Source: Sphingomonas aracearum (GTDB taxonomy: Bacteria; Pseudomonadota; Alphaproteobacteria; Sphingomonadales; Sphingomonadaceae). Taken from it: 64,000 nucleotides of DNA. Shown here in pieces: positions 26,272 through 35,973 of the stretch. The stretch is from contig NZ_QQNB01000001.1 of assembly GCF_003345355.1 (NCBI RefSeq), positions 1,364,001 through 1,428,000 of the forward strand, read 5' to 3'. Every line of letters starts with the position of its first letter. Positions within the stretch are counted from its first letter, which is position 1. The position numbers and the translations under genes were made by a program. Below the pieces are notes generated by a model, which was not told the origin of the DNA, did no database searches, and was given only the letters and a program-made list of their open reading frames with translations.

Positions 26272-27489
26272 TCACCCCTCGCGGCGGCCCAGCAGGCGCA
26301 GGCGCAGCGCGTTCAGCTTGATAAAGCCGGCCGCATCGCGCTGGTCATAGGCGCCCTGATCGTCCTCGAAGGTGACGACCTTCTCCGAATAAAGCGAATA
26401 TGGGCTCTTGCGGCCGGTGACGATCACCGAGCCCTTGTACAGCTTCAGCCGAACGGTGCCGGTCACCTTCTCCTGGCTGTGGTCGATCGCGGCCTGCAGC
26501 ATCTCGCGCTCGGGCGAGAACCAGAAGCCGTTGTAGATCAGCTCGGCATAACGCGGCGCCAGCTCGTCCTTCAGGTGCGCGGCGCCGCGATCCAGCGTCA
26601 GCTGCTCGATCCCGCGATGCGCCAGATGGTAGATCGTGCCGCCCGGCGTCTCGTACATGCCGCGGCTCTTCATGCCGACGAAGCGGTTCTCGACCAGGTC
26701 GAGCCGGCCGATGCCGTGCTTGCGGCCGAGCTCGTTGAGCGCGGTCAAGAGCGTCGCCGGGCTCATGCCTTCCCCGTTCAGCGCCACGCCGTCGCCGCGC
26801 TCGAAATCGATGGTGATCGTCTCGGGCTGGTCCGGGGCGTCCTCCGGGTTCACCGTGCGCGAATAGACATAATCGGGCACCTCCTCCCACGGATCCTCCA
26901 GCACCTTGCCCTCGCTGGAGGTGTGCAGGAGGTTCGCATCGGTGGAAAAGGGCGATTCGCCGCGCTTGTCCCTGGGCACCGGGATCTGGTGCGCTTCGGC
27001 ATATTCGATCAGCCGGGTGCGGCTGGTCAGATCCCACTCGCGCCACGGCGCGATCACCTTGATGTCCGGGTTGAGCGCATAATAGCCGAGTTCGAAGCGG
27101 ACCTGGTCGTTGCCCTTGCCCGTCGCGCCGTGGCTCACCGCATCGGCGCCCACTGCCCTCGCAATCTCGATCTGGCGCTTGGCGATCAGCGGCCGGGCGA
27201 TGGAGGTGCCGAGCAGGTACAGCCCCTCGTAGAGGGCGTTGGCGCGCATCATCGGGAACACGTAGTCGCGGACGAACTCCTCGCGCAGGTCGTCGATGAA
27301 GATATGCTCGGGCTTCACCCCCATCAGTTCGGCCTTGGCGCGCGCCGGCTCCAGCTCCTCGCCCTGGCCGAGGTCCGCGGTGAAGGTGACGACCTCGCAA
27401 TTGTAGGTCTCGCGCAGCCACTTCAGGATCACGCTGGTGTCGAGGCCACCGGAATAGGCAAGGACGACACGGTTGATCTGATCGCTCAC
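26272..27489 (-). CDS. argG: argininosuccinate synthase
   Basis: Joins citrulline and aspartate with ATP in arginine synthesis. The 405-residue product begins [19 protein letters not shown], with the ATP-binding SGGLDTS P-loop near residues 14-20, and has the conserved [15 protein letters not shown] and [14 protein letters not shown]. The best start is GTG 27489: AAGGAAG lies about ten bases before it and it matches the family N-terminus, while the longer ATG start at 27558 adds an unconserved tail. It is divergent from the EF-hand gene. Confidence 0.97.
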   Translation of the reverse strand: MSDQINRVVLAYSGGLDTSVILKWLRETYNCEVVTFTADLGQGEELEPARAKAELMGVKPEHIFIDDLREEFVRDYVFPMMRANALYEGLYLLGTSIARPLIAKRQIEIARAVGADAVSHGATGKGNDQVRFELGYYALNPDIKVIAPWREWDLTSRTRLIEYAEAHQIPVPRDKRGESPFSTDANLLHTSSEGKVLEDPWEEVPDYVYSRTVNPEDAPDQPETITIDFERGDGVALNGEGMSPATLLTALNELGRKHGIGRLDLVENRFVGMKSRGMYETPGGTIYHLAHRGIEQLTLDRGAAHLKDELAPRYAELIYNGFWFSPEREMLQAAIDHSQEKVTGTVRLKLYKGSVIVTGRKSPYSLYSEKVVTFEDDQGAYDQRDAAGFIKLNALRLRLLGRREG

Positions 27490-27629
27490 TGGCGAGGCTT
27501 CCTTCAACGGGGAGGAGGGGAATGGCGCGCCCGTAGTCCGCCCGGGCCTTGTGTGCAACCACTGGCGTTCAGTGCCCGTTTAGCGGCACTCGCCTAATCG
27601 GCCGATCCTGGATTTTCGGAGTATCTCCC

Positions 27630-28067
27630 ATGCGCCCGCTGTTTCTTGCCCTTGCCGCCCTGCCCCTGATCGCCTCGCCCGCGCTTGCGCAGAAGAAGCC
27701 GGGTGCGAAGACGAGCGCGGCAGTCAGCCCGGCTGTGCAGGCGGAGTTCAAGAAGTCCGACACCAACAAGGACGGCTTTCTCAGCCGAACCGAGGTGGAG
27801 AGCCGCGTCGACCACATGGGCGCGCAGGGCAAGCAGTTCGGGCCCGGCATGGCCAAGGAACTGGCCGCCACCTGGTTCACCCGCGCCGATGCCAACAAGG
27901 ACGGCAAGATCTCCATGTCCGAGATGCAGAAGCTGCTGCGCGCCACCGCGGCCAAATATGACACCAACGGCGACGGCGTGGTCAGCATGGAGGAGCGCGC
28001 CGCCGCCCGCGCCGCCGCCATCGCCGAAACGCGCGGCAACAAGCCGGTGAGCGGGCCGACGCGGTAA
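27630..28067 (+). CDS. secreted EF-hand calcium-binding protein
   Basis: A 145-residue exported protein. After a signal peptide (LALAALPLIASPALAQ, cleavage near A20) it carries three canonical EF-hand loops at residues 44-55 (DTNKDGFLSRTE), 87-98 (DANKDGKISMSE) and 111-122 (DTNGDGVVSMEE), each with acidic residues at positions 1 and 12. The odd third hand may pair between molecules. A role in calcium binding or signalling outside the inner membrane is plausible but unknown. GGAG at 27618 precedes the ATG. A hairpin, CTCCCGC/GCGGGAG (28088-28105), follows. Confidence 0.87.
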   Translation: MRPLFLALAALPLIASPALAQKKPGAKTSAAVSPAVQAEFKKSDTNKDGFLSRTEVESRVDHMGAQGKQFGPGMAKELAATWFTRADANKDGKISMSEMQKLLRATAAKYDTNGDGVVSMEERAAARAAAIAETRGNKPVSGPTR

Positions 28068-28114
28068 GCGGCTCTGCCGTTCGGCGCTCCCGCGCCGGCG
28101 GGAGAACCGGGAGG

Positions 28115-29341
28115 TTACCCCCTGAGTGCGCGTTCGCCCTCGATCATGTAGTCGCGGGTCAGCGGCAAGGCCGTGCGGTCGCGCGCGAACTGGATCTGGA
28201 AGTTCACCAGCGTGCCGTTCATGAACGAAACGTACGCCCCGGCCAGGTAGAAGGTCCACAACCGGAAGAACCGCTCGTCATAGAGCGCGACGATCGCGTC
28301 ATGCGCGGCCACGGTGCGGTCGTACCAGGCCTTCAGCGTATAGGCGTAATGCAGCCGCAGCACTTCCACGTCCGTCACGAACCAGCGGATGAAGTTGTTG
28401 GCTTCCAGCGTTTCCGACAAGGACGGGATATAGCCGCCGGGAAAGATGTACTTGTCGGTGAACTTGTCGGTGAAGTCGGGCCCGTCGGCGCGGCCGATCG
28501 TGTGCAGCAGCATCACGCCGGTGGGGGTCAGCAGGTCGCGGCACTTGGCGAGATAGGTGCGGAAATTGGCGGCGCCGACATGCTCGAACATGCCGACGGA
28601 GACGATGCGGTCGAACGTGCCCGTCAGGTTGCGATAGTCGATCAGCTCGAAGCGCACCTTGTCCGCGACGCCCGCTTCCTGCGCCCGGCGCCGGGCGACC
28701 TTCAGCTGCTCCTCCGACAGGGTGATGCCGAGAACCTCGGCACCCGTCTTGGCATGGATGTAGAGCGCCATGCCGCCCCATCCACAGCCGATGTCGAGCA
28801 CGCGCATGCCGGGCTCGATCGCCAGCTTGGCGACGATGTGCGCCTTTTTGTCTCCTTGCGCCTGCTCCAGGCTGTTGGCCGGATCGGTGTAATAAGCGCA
28901 GCTGTATTGCTTGTCGGCGTCCAGGAACAGGTCGTACAAACGGTCGGACAGGTCGTAATGATGCGCGACGTTGCGCTTCGAACGGGCGAGCTTGTTGCCG
29001 GTCAGGAACTTGTGGCGGAACTTGCCCATGACGCGGCGCCAGGGCTTGGCGGCCAGCGCGTTGCGGCCGTTTTCCCAGCGCGAGTTGGCGGTGGCGAGCA
29101 TCAGCAGGTCGAGGATGTCGCCCTGCTCGATCGTCAGCCGGCCGTCCATGAACGCCTCGGCCACGCCCAGCCCGGGGTCGGCGACGATCGCCCGGTAGAC
29201 GGCGGTCTCGTGGATGGTGAAGGCCACCGGCTTCAGGTCCGGATCGGGCGTGCCGAACGTGGCGATGCTGCCATCCGGCTTGGTGAGAGAGAGCTGGCCA
29301 CGCTTGATGGCGCGGCTGAGGAACATGTCGATCAGCGCCAT
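28115..29341 (-). CDS. cfa: cyclopropane-fatty-acyl-phospholipid synthase
   Basis: SAM-dependent enzyme that adds a methylene group across double bonds of membrane phospholipids, a stationary-phase and stress response. The 408-residue protein has the SAM-binding VLDIGCGWGGMALY, the active-site region YSCAYY, SVGMFEHVG, and the C-terminal NFQIQFAR. The N-terminal lipid-binding part (about 130 residues) includes ATFGTPDPDL and the family VAEAFMDG. The ATG at 29341 is the first plausible start. It is convergent with the EF-hand gene. Confidence 0.95.
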   Translation of the reverse strand: MALIDMFLSRAIKRGQLSLTKPDGSIATFGTPDPDLKPVAFTIHETAVYRAIVADPGLGVAEAFMDGRLTIEQGDILDLLMLATANSRWENGRNALAAKPWRRVMGKFRHKFLTGNKLARSKRNVAHHYDLSDRLYDLFLDADKQYSCAYYTDPANSLEQAQGDKKAHIVAKLAIEPGMRVLDIGCGWGGMALYIHAKTGAEVLGITLSEEQLKVARRRAQEAGVADKVRFELIDYRNLTGTFDRIVSVGMFEHVGAANFRTYLAKCRDLLTPTGVMLLHTIGRADGPDFTDKFTDKYIFPGGYIPSLSETLEANNFIRWFVTDVEVLRLHYAYTLKAWYDRTVAAHDAIVALYDERFFRLWTFYLAGAYVSFMNGTLVNFQIQFARDRTALPLTRDYMIEGERALRG

Positions 29342-29414
29342 GCGCGGCAGCTAGCAACCCGGGCCGGTCGTTTCCAGTGCGTACCGGCGACGCACGCGTG
29401 ATTGCAGCGCGCGT

Positions 29415-30161
29415 TCAGATGCCGGCATACCAGTCGTAGTCGACGTTATCCTCCCAATAGCCGCCCTTGCCCCTGCCGATGCCGGCAAGGCTGGCCACCG
29501 CGTCGATGCGCATCAGATATTTGGCGTGCTTGTAGCCGAGCTGCCGCTCCACCCGCAGGCGCAGCGGCGCGCCATGGCCGACGTCCAGCCAGCGGTCGTT
29601 GAGCGCATAGGCAAGGATCGTCTGGGGGTGGAATGCGTCCACCATGTCGATCGACTCGTAATAAGGCTCGCCGCGGTACAGGTCGGCGCAGGTGAACACG
29701 ATGAAGCGCGCGTCCGTCCGCACGCCCGCCGCCTTCAGCACGCTGCCCAAAGTCGGCCCCTGCCATTTGCCGATCGCGCTCCACCCTTCCACGCAATCGT
29801 GCCGGGTGATCTGCGCCCGCTGCGGAAAGGCGCGCAGGTCGTCCATCGAGAGCGTCAGCGGCCGCGCGACCAGCCCGTTCACCGCCAGTCGCCAGTCGGC
29901 GAAGCGGTTCGCCGCCAGCGCCTGGTAGGCCGGCGTGCCCGGATCGCGCGTGCCGTTGGTGCGGAACACGGGGGACATCTGGTCGGCGCGGAACTCGAGC
30001 GCGAGCGCGGCGCGGTTCGTCAGCGCGCGCTGCAGGCCCTGGTTCATCTTCTCGCCGGAAAACAGGATGGTGCGGCCGGCCGGAGTGGCGGCGATCCGGT
30101 CGCATCCCGCCAGCAGGGCGAGCCCTCCCGTTCCGATCAGGCTGCGGCGCGAAAGGATCAT
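29415..30161 (-). CDS. molybdopterin-dependent oxidoreductase, Tat lipoprotein
   Basis: A 248-residue SUOX-fold protein related to MsrP/YedY. The N-terminus has a Tat motif SRRSLI (4-9) and ends the hydrophobic stretch in LAGC (C20), a lipobox, so it is probably exported folded by Tat and then lipidated. The molybdenum-ligating cysteine is C123 in RHDCVEGWSAIGKWQG. Relatives use sulfite, methionine sulfoxide or unknown substrates. Its ATG overlaps the stop of the cytochrome b gene (ATGA), so the pair forms a periplasmic enzyme and its membrane electron partner. Confidence 0.9.
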   Translation of the reverse strand: MILSRRSLIGTGGLALLAGCDRIAATPAGRTILFSGEKMNQGLQRALTNRAALALEFRADQMSPVFRTNGTRDPGTPAYQALAANRFADWRLAVNGLVARPLTLSMDDLRAFPQRAQITRHDCVEGWSAIGKWQGPTLGSVLKAAGVRTDARFIVFTCADLYRGEPYYESIDMVDAFHPQTILAYALNDRWLDVGHGAPLRLRVERQLGYKHAKYLMRIDAVASLAGIGRGKGGYWEDNVDYDWYAGI

Positions 30162-30859
30162 TCCGGCACCCGCCACCAGCCGGTCACCATGGAGCGCACC
30201 TCGTTCCAGCTGCCCGCCAGGATCACCAGCGCAAGATGCACCACGGTGAAGCCGGTGATCGCCGCCGCGCACAGGAAGTGGATCGAGCGCGCCGATTGCC
30301 GCCCGCCCAGCAGGTCGAGCAGCCAGGGCCAGGCCGCATCCATGTTTGGCGACATGGCAAGGCCGGTCAGGATCATCAGCGGGAGCAGGACAAAGAGAAC
30401 CGCGACATAGGAGAGCTTCTGGAAGATGTTGTACGCCCGCGGATCGGCGGGATCGTGGAAGCGCAGCGCCCAATGCTCCCGCACGTCATGCCACAGCATC
30501 CGCGGCGACAGCTCCCGCGCGCGCACCGTCAGGTCGCGGCGGAAGTGCCGGTTGGCGAGGCTCGCCGCCATGTACGCCAGCAGCCCGAAGCCGAGCACGA
30601 GCGCGAACAGCAGGTGCCAGCGCCGCGCGATCGCCAGGTTGTAGCTGGCCGGAATGGTGATCCAGCCGGGCCAGCGCGGGGTGGACAGCCACGGCCGGTC
30701 GAAATTGGCGCCATATGCGCCCCAATAGAGATGCGGATGCGCGTTGAGGATCATCAGCCCCGATCCGATCAGCACGATGATCGCCACCGCGTTCACCCAA
30801 TGCCACAGCCGGGTCGTCAGGCGGTGGCGCTTGATGAGGGTGCCGGGCGGCGTCTCCAT
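30158..30859 (-). CDS. cytochrome b561-type membrane subunit
   Basis: About 233 residues with four to five transmembrane helices and histidines placed for haem b: WHWVN near the N-terminus, RRWHLLFAL in the middle, and RSIHFLCAAA with VVHLAL near the C-terminus. It belongs to the Ni-hydrogenase-type cytochrome b561 domain family and should carry electrons between the quinone pool and the molybdenum oxidoreductase encoded by the overlapping downstream gene. The start could be ATG 30859 or GTG 30868; no ribosome-binding site decides. The divergent flavin reductase gene begins about 47 bases away. Confidence 0.88.
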   Translation of the reverse strand: METPPGTLIKRHRLTTRLWHWVNAVAIIVLIGSGLMILNAHPHLYWGAYGANFDRPWLSTPRWPGWITIPASYNLAIARRWHLLFALVLGFGLLAYMAASLANRHFRRDLTVRARELSPRMLWHDVREHWALRFHDPADPRAYNIFQKLSYVAVLFVLLPLMILTGLAMSPNMDAAWPWLLDLLGGRQSARSIHFLCAAAITGFTVVHLALVILAGSWNEVRSMVTGWWRVPE

Positions 30860-30906
30860 GCCGCGCACCCTAGCAGCGCCGGCCCCGCGGCGGTAGGTCT
30901 GGCGCC

Positions 30907-31509
30907 ATGCACTTCTACGAGCCCCGCCACGGCCACCGGCTTCCCCACGATCCGCTCAACGCCATCGTCGCGCCGCGCCCGATCGGCTGGATCAGCACGC
31001 TCTCGGCGGCCTGCACGCGCAACCTTGCGCCCTATTCCTTCTTCAGCCTGTTCTCCTACACGCCGCCGATCGTCGGCTTTTCCTCGCTCGGGTGGAAGCA
31101 TTCGGTGGCGAACATCGCGGAAACGGGCGAGTTCGTGTGGAATCTCGTCACCCGCGACCTGGCCGAGCCGATGAACGCCACGGCGACCATGCGCGCGGTG
31201 GACGAGTTCGCCGCGGCGAACCTCGAGGCGGCGCCCTCCACGCTGGTGGCGCCGCCGCGCGTCGCGGCTGCGCGCGCCGCGTTCGAATGCCGGCTCAGCC
31301 AGATGGTGCAGCTCACCGATGCGAGCGGCACCGAGTTGCCGCAATGGCTGGTGCTGGGCGAGGTGATCGGCATCCATCTCGACGAGGAGCTGCTGGAGAA
31401 CGGCGTGTTCCAGACCGCCCGCGCCCGCCCGGTGACGCGGGGCGGCGGGCCGGCCGACTATTTCGAGATCACCGCCGACGCCCTGTTCCGCATGCGACGG
31501 CCGGCATAG
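30907..31509 (+). CDS. flavin reductase-like FMN-binding protein
   Basis: A 200-residue split-barrel protein. The N-terminus (LNAIVAPRPIGWISTLS, then NLAPYSFFSLFSYTPPIVGFSS) is the FMN-binding signature of the flavin reductase-like domain family. It may supply reduced flavin to a monooxygenase or act as an oxidoreductase itself; no partner is adjacent. It is divergent from the cytochrome b561 gene, and a redox link between them is only suggested by location. Confidence 0.88.
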   Translation: MHFYEPRHGHRLPHDPLNAIVAPRPIGWISTLSAACTRNLAPYSFFSLFSYTPPIVGFSSLGWKHSVANIAETGEFVWNLVTRDLAEPMNATATMRAVDEFAAANLEAAPSTLVAPPRVAAARAAFECRLSQMVQLTDASGTELPQWLVLGEVIGIHLDEELLENGVFQTARARPVTRGGGPADYFEITADALFRMRRPA

Positions 31510-31517
31510 GCGGCACC

Positions 31518-31694
31518 ATGGTCGTCATCGGCTGCCTGTTCCTGGTCATCCTGCCGATCGTCGGGCTCGCGCTGGGCGGCTGGCTGGGCGGGCCGTCGGG
31601 CGCGCGCTGGGGCGCCGGGATCGGGCTGGGGGCGGCGCTGATCGTCTGCGGGCTGTCGGGCTATGCGCTCGCGCGGGTCGCCCGCCGCCGCTAG
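31518..31694 (+). CDS. small membrane protein, two helices
   Basis: A 58-residue protein eight bases after the flavin reductase gene. Two hydrophobic segments, residues 2-22 and 33-54, flank a Gly-rich turn (GGPSGARWG), and the C-terminus is basic (ARVARRR). The family is unknown. Its TAG stop overlaps the stop of the convergent TauE/SafE gene within CTAG. Confidence 0.55.
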   Translation: MVVIGCLFLVILPIVGLALGGWLGGPSGARWGAGIGLGAALIVCGLSGYALARVARRR

Positions 31695-32449
31695 CCGTAG
31701 GCGCGGGCGAAGAACACGGCGGTGGTCGCCGCCGTCACCAGCAACGTCCAGGCGCGCACCGCGCCCGGCGGCAGCCGCCGTCCGACCTGCGCGCCGAACC
31801 AGCCGCCGATCGCGCCGCCGACCAGCATCGGCACCGCGGCAGGCCAGCGAACAAAGCCGCCCAGCACGAACACGACCGCCGCCGCGGCATTGGCGGTGGC
31901 GAGCAGGATCGTGCGCGGCGCGAACATCTGGCGCGGCGAGACGGCGGCCAGCAACCCGAACACCGCCGTCATCATCAGCCCGATGCCGCCCCCGAAATAA
32001 CCCCCATAGACGCCCAGCAGCGCCTGCGCCGCGACCAGCGCCCTGGGGCCGATCGTCATCCGCGCATGGAGCCACGCCGATGCCTGCAACCCGAATGCCA
32101 GCGCCACCAGCGCGAACAGCAGGAGCCAGGGGATCACCAGGTCGAACACCCGCGTCGGCGTGACCACCAGCAGCACGCTGCCGGCCAGGCCGCCGACAAA
32201 GGTGATGCCCATCAGCACGGACAGGGGCACGCGCCCGACCGGCCCGGCCTCGTCGCGAAAGGCAAGCGCGCTGGCCGCCGCCCCCGGCAGCAGCGCAACG
32301 TTGGAGGTGGCGTTGGCGATGTTGGCCGGCAGGCCGATGGCGATCAGCGCCGGCAGGGTCGCAAAGGTGCCGCCGCCCGCCAGCGCGTTCATCGCCCCGC
32401 CGACCAGGCCGGCGGCGAACGGGAGCAGGAAGGAAGAAAGGGAGCCCAT
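31691..32449 (-). CDS. TauE/SafE-family membrane transporter
   Basis: A 252-residue polytopic protein with the family halves (GLVGGAMNALAGGGTFATLP near the start, LLGVYGGYFGGGIGLMMTAV in the middle). It is a second, distinct TauE/SafE protein in the window and only weakly resembles that at 20229-21005. It probably exports a small anion; the substrate is unknown. ATG 32449 gives the natural N-terminus; an in-frame ATG at 32491 adds 14 polar residues. The stop codon shares the CTAG tetranucleotide with the convergent small gene. Confidence 0.87.
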   Translation of the reverse strand: MGSLSSFLLPFAAGLVGGAMNALAGGGTFATLPALIAIGLPANIANATSNVALLPGAAASALAFRDEAGPVGRVPLSVLMGITFVGGLAGSVLLVVTPTRVFDLVIPWLLLFALVALAFGLQASAWLHARMTIGPRALVAAQALLGVYGGYFGGGIGLMMTAVFGLLAAVSPRQMFAPRTILLATANAAAAVVFVLGGFVRWPAAVPMLVGGAIGGWFGAQVGRRLPPGAVRAWTLLVTAATTAVFFARAYG

Positions 32450-32599
32450 GCACCGGCCATCGCCTGTGGTCGCGCGCTTGTCGAGGCGCATGGCCCGCAA
32501 AAGGCGCATTTGCCGCGCGTTCGCGGCGCGGCGGTGGCAAGCTTCTGTAAAGCTTCGCCCTTTTAGATGGCGCGCGGGGGCCGAGGAAGCGAGGCGACG

Positions 32600-33667
32600 A
32601 TGATTCGCAAGGGTTTGATGGCGGCTCCGGCCCTGCTGGCGCTCGGCGCCTGCGGCGGCGGCGACGGATCGGGAGGCGGCTCCTCCGGCGTGAACGTGGT
32701 GACGACGCCGCCGGCGGCAGCGCCCTCGCCCACTGCCACCACGACGCCCACGCCCTCGCCCACGGCAACCGCGACGCCGACACCCACGCCGGTGGGCACG
32801 CCGACGCCCGCGCCCGCCGGCTTTTCCGCGCAGGTCGCCGCGCTCTACGACGTCGCGCCCGATCCCGCGAACTGCCGCGCCGGCACGCTGAAGGCCTCGG
32901 TGAAGGCGGACGCGCTTGCCCGGCTCAACGCCATCCGCGCGCTGCACAATCTTTCCCCCGTCACCTATTCCGATGCCGAGGATGCGCAGGAAGCCGAATC
33001 GTCGCTGATGCAGGCGGTGAACCGCACGCTCAGCCACACGCCGCCGACCAGCTGGACCTGCTACTCCCCGGCGGGCGCCGCGGCGGCGGGCGCGAGCAAC
33101 CTGATCGGCGGCTGGGGCAATGGCCTGGGCTATTCCACCGAGGACGATTACATGGCCACCTGGCTGAACGAGGGCGGCAGCGCCTCGATCGGCCACCGCC
33201 GCTGGCTGCTCAGCCCGTTTCTCGGCAAAATCTCGTACGGCCGCGTCGCCTATCAGAGCGCGAGCGGCGACCGGGTGAGCACCGCGTCGCTCCGGGTGTT
33301 CAACTTCGCCGCGGCACCGCCGCTGCCCGGCAGCGTGCCGAGCTTTGTCGCCTATCCGTTCAACGACTATCCGCAGCGTTACTTCCGCCCCGGCGACTAT
33401 CTGTCGTTCAGCGCGGTTCCGTATGGCGGCGGCAGCTTCGGCGCGAACGCCAATGTCAGCTTCGCCCGCGCGACGATCACCGTCACCGGTCCATCCGGCG
33501 CGCTGCCGGTCACGGACGTGAGCTACGACAATGGCGGCTATGGCGTGGCCAACAGCGTGCAGTGGCGGGTGACGGGGCTTGCCCTCGGCACCAGCTACAC
33601 CGTGCGGATCAGCGGCGTCACCGGCACCGCGCAGGCCGAGTACAGCTACACGTTCCGGATCAGCTGA
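32600..33667 (+). CDS. CAP-domain lipoprotein
   Basis: A 355-residue exported protein. The N-terminus ends in LGAC (C18), a lipobox, followed by a Gly/Ser stretch and a Thr-Pro-rich linker (about 45-85, repeating TPTP and TAT) that should hold the domain away from the membrane. Residues about 95-240 form a CAP (SCP/PR1) domain: ALARLNAIRALHNLSPVTYS, then NRTLSHTPP and GHRRWLLSP. A beta-rich C-terminal domain follows. CAP-domain function in bacteria is poorly known. GAGG at 32591 sets ATG 32600 as start; a longer ORF opens at 32567. Confidence 0.86.
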   Translation: MIRKGLMAAPALLALGACGGGDGSGGGSSGVNVVTTPPAAAPSPTATTTPTPSPTATATPTPTPVGTPTPAPAGFSAQVAALYDVAPDPANCRAGTLKASVKADALARLNAIRALHNLSPVTYSDAEDAQEAESSLMQAVNRTLSHTPPTSWTCYSPAGAAAAGASNLIGGWGNGLGYSTEDDYMATWLNEGGSASIGHRRWLLSPFLGKISYGRVAYQSASGDRVSTASLRVFNFAAAPPLPGSVPSFVAYPFNDYPQRYFRPGDYLSFSAVPYGGGSFGANANVSFARATITVTGPSGALPVTDVSYDNGGYGVANSVQWRVTGLALGTSYTVRISGVTGTAQAEYSYTFRIS

Positions 33668-33681
33668 GGCTCCGGGTCGAC

Positions 33682-33790
33682 CTGTTCCCCGGCGAAGGCC
33701 GGGGTCCAGTTGAGAAGGCTGTTGTTGGCTGCCGCTGCGCTCCGTCCGCTCGGACATGCCAACTGGACCCCGGCCTCCGCCGGGGAACAG
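33682..33790. repeat. REP-like inverted pair with 31-bp arms
   Basis: The left arm (33682-33712) starts CTGTTCCCCGGCGAAGGCCG and the right arm (33760-33790) is its near-perfect reverse complement, ending CGGGGAACAG. Each arm has its own small CCCCGG-CCGGGG hairpin. The core matches the CACCCCGG-type element at 8863-8888. The pair fills the gap between the convergent CAP-domain and rlmN genes. Confidence 0.85.
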
Positions 33791-33796
33791 ATCGGG

Positions 33797-35014
33797 TCAG
33801 CCGAGCGCGGCCTGCTTCTCCGCCGCCAGCCGATCGAGTTCGGCGCGCGATTTCTTCTCCGCGGCGGTCTTCAGCTGGCCACAGGCGGCGTCGATGTCGC
33901 GCCCGCGCGGGGTGCGGATCGGCGCGGAATAGCCGGCCTCGAAGATGATCTCGGAAAAGGCCCGGATGCGATCGGGCGTGGAGCATTCGTAGGGCGCACC
34001 GGGCCAGGGATTGAACGGAATGAGGTTCACCTTGGCCGGCAGCCTGTATTTCCTGATGAGCCGCACGAGCTCGCGCGCTTCGTCGTCGGAATCGTTCTTG
34101 TCGCGCAGCATCACATATTCGAAGGTGATCCGCCGGGCGTTGTTGGCGCCGGGATAATCGGCGCAGGCCTGCAACAGCTCCTCGATGCCGTATTTCTTGT
34201 TCAAGGGCACGATCTCGTCACGCACGTCCTTGGTCACCGCGTGCAGCGAGACGGCGAGGTTCACGCCGATCTCCTCGCCCGCGCGCGCCATCATCGGCAC
34301 CACGCCCGAGGTGGACAGCGTGATGCGCCGCTTCGACAGCGCCAGCCCGTCGCCGTCCATAACGATGCCGAGCGCGCCCTTCACATGGTCGAAATTGTAC
34401 AACGGCTCGCCCATGCCCATCATCACGATGTTGGTGAGCATGCGGCCTTCCGGCTGGCTCGGCCATTCCCCCAGCGCATCGCGCGCGAGCATCACCTGGC
34501 CGACGATCTCGGCCGGCACCAGGTTGCGCACGAGGCGCATCGTGCCGGTATGGCAGAAGCGGCAGTTCAGCGTACAGCCGACCTGGCTGGAGACGCACAG
34601 GGTGCCGCGATCGGCGTCCGGGATGAAAACCATCTCGTAATCCTGGCCGTCGTCGGTGCGCAGCAGCCATTTGCGCGTGCCGTCCGACGAGACCTGCGCC
34701 TCCACCACTTCCGGGCGGCTGATCGCGAAGCGCTGCTCCAGCCAGGGGCGCAGCTGCTTGGAGATGTCGGTCATCAGCGCAAAGTCGGTGACGCCGCGAT
34801 TGTAGATCCAGTGCCACAGCTGCTTGGCGCGCAGCTTGGCCTGTTTCGGCTCCAGCTGCGCCGTTTCGAGCGCCAGGCGCAGCTCCTCGCGCGTGAGGCC
34901 GAGCAGGTCGACACGGCCGTCCTTGCGCATCGGCAGGGCGCGCGGCACGGGCACGGGATCGATGTGCCCGGGAATGGGCATGGGAGCGGCAGCGGTGTCG
35001 AGCATGACCCGCAT
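33797..35014 (-). CDS. rlmN: 23S rRNA (adenine-C2) methyltransferase
   Basis: Radical-SAM enzyme that methylates A2503 of 23S rRNA and A37 of some tRNAs. The 405-residue protein has the cluster motif C147-x3-C151-x2-C154 and the two catalytic cysteines that form the methyl-transfer disulfide (C140 in [11 protein letters not shown]378 in DIDAACGQL). [14 protein letters not shown] and [20 protein letters not shown] are diagnostic. The start is uncertain: ATG 35014 and 35005 are equally plausible, and the domain begins after MPIPGHIDP. Confidence 0.97.
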   Translation of the reverse strand: MRVMLDTAAAPMPIPGHIDPVPVPRALPMRKDGRVDLLGLTREELRLALETAQLEPKQAKLRAKQLWHWIYNRGVTDFALMTDISKQLRPWLEQRFAISRPEVVEAQVSSDGTRKWLLRTDDGQDYEMVFIPDADRGTLCVSSQVGCTLNCRFCHTGTMRLVRNLVPAEIVGQVMLARDALGEWPSQPEGRMLTNIVMMGMGEPLYNFDHVKGALGIVMDGDGLALSKRRITLSTSGVVPMMARAGEEIGVNLAVSLHAVTKDVRDEIVPLNKKYGIEELLQACADYPGANNARRITFEYVMLRDKNDSDDEARELVRLIRKYRLPAKVNLIPFNPWPGAPYECSTPDRIRAFSEIIFEAGYSAPIRTPRGRDIDAACGQLKTAAEKKSRAELDRLAAEKQAALG

Positions 35015-35168
35015 ATAGCCGATTTCGCGGCCGATTTCCAGAACGGCACCGGATCGGCGGCCCGTATCGTCGTCATGTCGCATTGCAGCAATGCAACTTG
35101 CGCCAGTCTGACACACAAGGCCGCCATGGAAGCCCGCGACGCCCACCGCTCGCCGGGAGACGCCGCCG

Positions 35169-35972
35169 ATGATCCGCACCGCCCTTTTCCCGCTGCTGCT
35201 CGCCTTTGCGCCGCTGTCGATCGCCGCCGCGCCGGAAACGCTGGACGACGGGTTCGAGCAGGCGCAGCTCGTCGGCACGCTGCAGCTCCAGGGCGAGCTG
35301 TTCCATGTGCAGGGCGTGGAGATGCGCGGCGACCGCATCTGGGTCACCTCCGTCGACAACCGGCAGCACCGCGGCTTTCTCCACGAATTCGACCGCGCCG
35401 GGCACTTCCTGCGCCGGCTGGAGCTGACCGACGGCGCCCGTTACCATCCCGGCGGCTTGTCGGTGGCGGGCGGGTCGATCTGGGTGCCGGTGGCCGAGAT
35501 GCGGCCCGACAGCTCGGCCGTGCTGGTGGAGATCGACGCGCAGAGCCTGGAGGTGCGCCGGCGCATCCGCGTGGCGGACCATCTCGGCTGCGTGGCCGCG
35601 TCGGGCCGTCATCTGGTTGCCGCCAATTGGGACAGCCGCCAGTTCTACGTGCTGGACCTTGCCGACAAGGAGCCGCTGCGGATCGTGCCGAACCCGTCGC
35701 CGACGCGCTTTCAGGACATGAAGTTCGTCGGCGACCGGCTGGTGGCGGGCGGCTATGTCAGCTGGGTGAGCGGGGCGGTGGAATGGCTCGACTGGCCGAC
35801 CCTGCGGGTGCGGCGCACGCTGCGCGCCGGCGCGGTCGGCCCGGTGCGCCCCTTCGGCCGCGGCGGACCATTGACCGGCGAGGGCATGGCCGTGAACGGG
35901 CGCGACCTGTACGTGCTGCCGGAGGACGGCCCCAGCCGCCTGTTCCACTTCCGGCTGGACGAAACGGCCTGA
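35169..35972 (+). CDS. exported beta-propeller-like protein (DUF6454-like)
   Basis: A 267-residue protein with a signal peptide ([16 protein letters not shown]). The body has repeated short beta blades ([59 protein letters not shown]), which resemble the DUF6454 family of propeller-like proteins. Function is unknown; a lyase or hydrolase fold of the SMP-30 type is an alternative. The stop lies one base before the stop of the convergent IalB-like gene. Confidence 0.75.
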   Translation: MIRTALFPLLLAFAPLSIAAAPETLDDGFEQAQLVGTLQLQGELFHVQGVEMRGDRIWVTSVDNRQHRGFLHEFDRAGHFLRRLELTDGARYHPGGLSVAGGSIWVPVAEMRPDSSAVLVEIDAQSLEVRRRIRVADHLGCVAASGRHLVAANWDSRQFYVLDLADKEPLRIVPNPSPTRFQDMKFVGDRLVAGGYVSWVSGAVEWLDWPTLRVRRTLRAGAVGPVRPFGRGGPLTGEGMAVNGRDLYVLPEDGPSRLFHFRLDETA

Positions 35973-35973
35973 C

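Noticed and set aside
32732..32855. Tandem repeat suggesting a CRISPR-like or minisatellite array
   Set aside because: It is the Thr-Pro linker of the CAP-domain lipoprotein; repeats are codon-level, irregular, and without spacers.
31691..33757. 688-codon reading of the TauE/SafE frame
   Set aside because: The extra upstream part runs antisense through the CAP-domain gene; only the last 252 codons encode the transporter.
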